The notes beneath the pieces were generated by a model. That model made no database searches, was not told the origin of the DNA, and saw nothing but the letters and a program-made list of their open reading frames with translations. Below, one piece after another: positions 63,537 through 64,000 of a stretch of 64,000 bases of DNA. Made by a program: the position numbers and the translations under genes. The stretch comes from Actinomyces marmotae (lineage in GTDB: Bacteria; Actinomycetota; Actinomycetes; Actinomycetales; Actinomycetaceae), in NCBI RefSeq assembly GCF_013177295.1, contig NZ_CP053642.1:124001-188000 (forward strand), read 5' to 3'. Within the stretch, counting starts at the first letter, position 1. Each line of letters begins with the position of its first letter.

Positions 63537-64000
63537 CACTCGCCCCCGTCCCGGCACGTCGCGCCCGGGCCGGCCGCGCACTGGTCGGCCGTCTGCGGGC
63601 GGGCCGTCTGCGGGCGGGCCCGGCCCGCGCCGCCGTGATCGAGGCCCCGGCCACCGACGCCCTCGGCGCCAGGCGCGCGACGTTGCCGCACGGCGTACAA
63701 CCCGACGAGCCCGAGGGCCAGCGTCCCCAGCGCGCTCAGCAGTGCCGCCGAACCGCCCAAGGCCAGGCCCACCGCCCCCGCCATGAGCCCGACGCCCAGG
63801 GCTGCGGCATCGGGGTGGGCGCGCCAGTTCTCAATGGCCAGCACGACGAACAGCGCGGTGAGCACGAAGCCCAGCAGGCTGATCCTCTCGCCGACCGCGT
63901 CCGCCAGCCATCGCCCGGTCAGCGCCCCCGCCGTCGCGCCGGCGACCCAGGCGGAGTGGCTGATCACCTCCACGGTGAGCACGTACCGGCCCGTCATCGC
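63536..64000 (-). CDS. azlC: AzlC-family transporter, C-terminal part (runs off the right edge)
   Basis: At least 155 codons of the C-terminal part, with membrane helices in ISLLGFVLTALFVVLAIENW, GVGLMAGAVGLALGG and LLSALGTLALGLVGLYAVRQ. The family is about 230-250 residues, so the N-terminal third is outside the window. A Gly/Arg/Ala-rich tail of about 45 residues extends past the last helix. Confidence 0.8.
   Translation of the reverse strand, partial: AMTGRYVLTVEVISHSAWVAGATAGALTGRWLADAVGERISLLGFVLTALFVVLAIENWRAHPDAAALGVGLMAGAVGLALGGSAALLSALGTLALGLVGLYAVRQRRAPGAEGVGGRGLDHGGAGRARPQTARPQTADQCAAGPGATCRDGGE

Overview
This is a 64 kb stretch of a high-GC actinobacterial chromosome. Actinomycetaceae, and Actinomyces in particular, fits best. 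The reasons are the SRP RNA-dnaX-recR-ask-asd order, an aspartokinase with an internal beta-subunit start, a full coproporphyrin-dependent heme pathway (hemQ/chdC), a WhiB protein, a Crp-type regulator, MurT/GatD and an ESX-like type VII secretion system. All calls come from reading the sequence and its translations by hand; no database search was run.

Layout. 0.5-8.5 kb: a lipoprotein, tRNA-Ser, SRP RNA, dnaX, recR, ask and asd. 8.5-20 kb: two divergent heme operons. hemE-hemY-hemC-hemD-hemB-hemL runs leftward and hemA-hemH-hemQ runs rightward. Together they encode every step from glutamyl-tRNA to heme b, around a palindrome-rich promoter region. 20-24 kb: thioredoxin, Dps, a zinc-type macrodomain protein, an array of palindromic repeats, a PspC protein and a decayed ABC permease. 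24-45 kb: a type VII secretion and nuclease-toxin island. 45-54 kb: a Nudix hydrolase, a troABCD-like metal transporter, gatD-murT and a lipid kinase. 54-55 kb: tandem repeats without a gene, then tRNA-Pro. 55-64 kb: an SDR oxidoreductase and a block resembling Mycobacterium tuberculosis Rv3670-Rv3683 (metallophosphoesterase, PBP, whiB, crp, nth, alpha/beta hydrolase), ending in azlD and a partial azlC.

The most interesting part is the 24-34 kb section. A 959-residue WXG-type nuclease toxin (+ strand) is followed by three copies of an EsaG/YezG-like immunity gene. About 6 kb to its left, on the opposite strand, lies a headless copy of the toxin's C-terminal nuclease with its own immunity gene. 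The two toxin-immunity modules are inverted repeats: about 650 bp of shared nuclease DNA, then a variable AT-richer segment (toxin tail plus immunity N-half), then a shared immunity 3' part. Recombination between them would invert the intervening DNA and place the secretion-competent N-terminus on the other nuclease/immunity module. The immunity genes themselves show an 802-bp tandem duplication that created a chimeric, frameshifted middle copy. The adjacent secretion genes (two Esx-like proteins, RDD/FHA protein, EccD, ParA-like protein, EccC) are the likely export machinery.

Several enzymes seem to have lost expected residues: MurT without a zinc ribbon, a PAP2 domain without its histidine, an alpha/beta hydrolase without a nucleophile, and a ParA-like protein without its Walker lysine. 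Two copies of a 131-bp mobile-like element and several long palindromes lie between genes.
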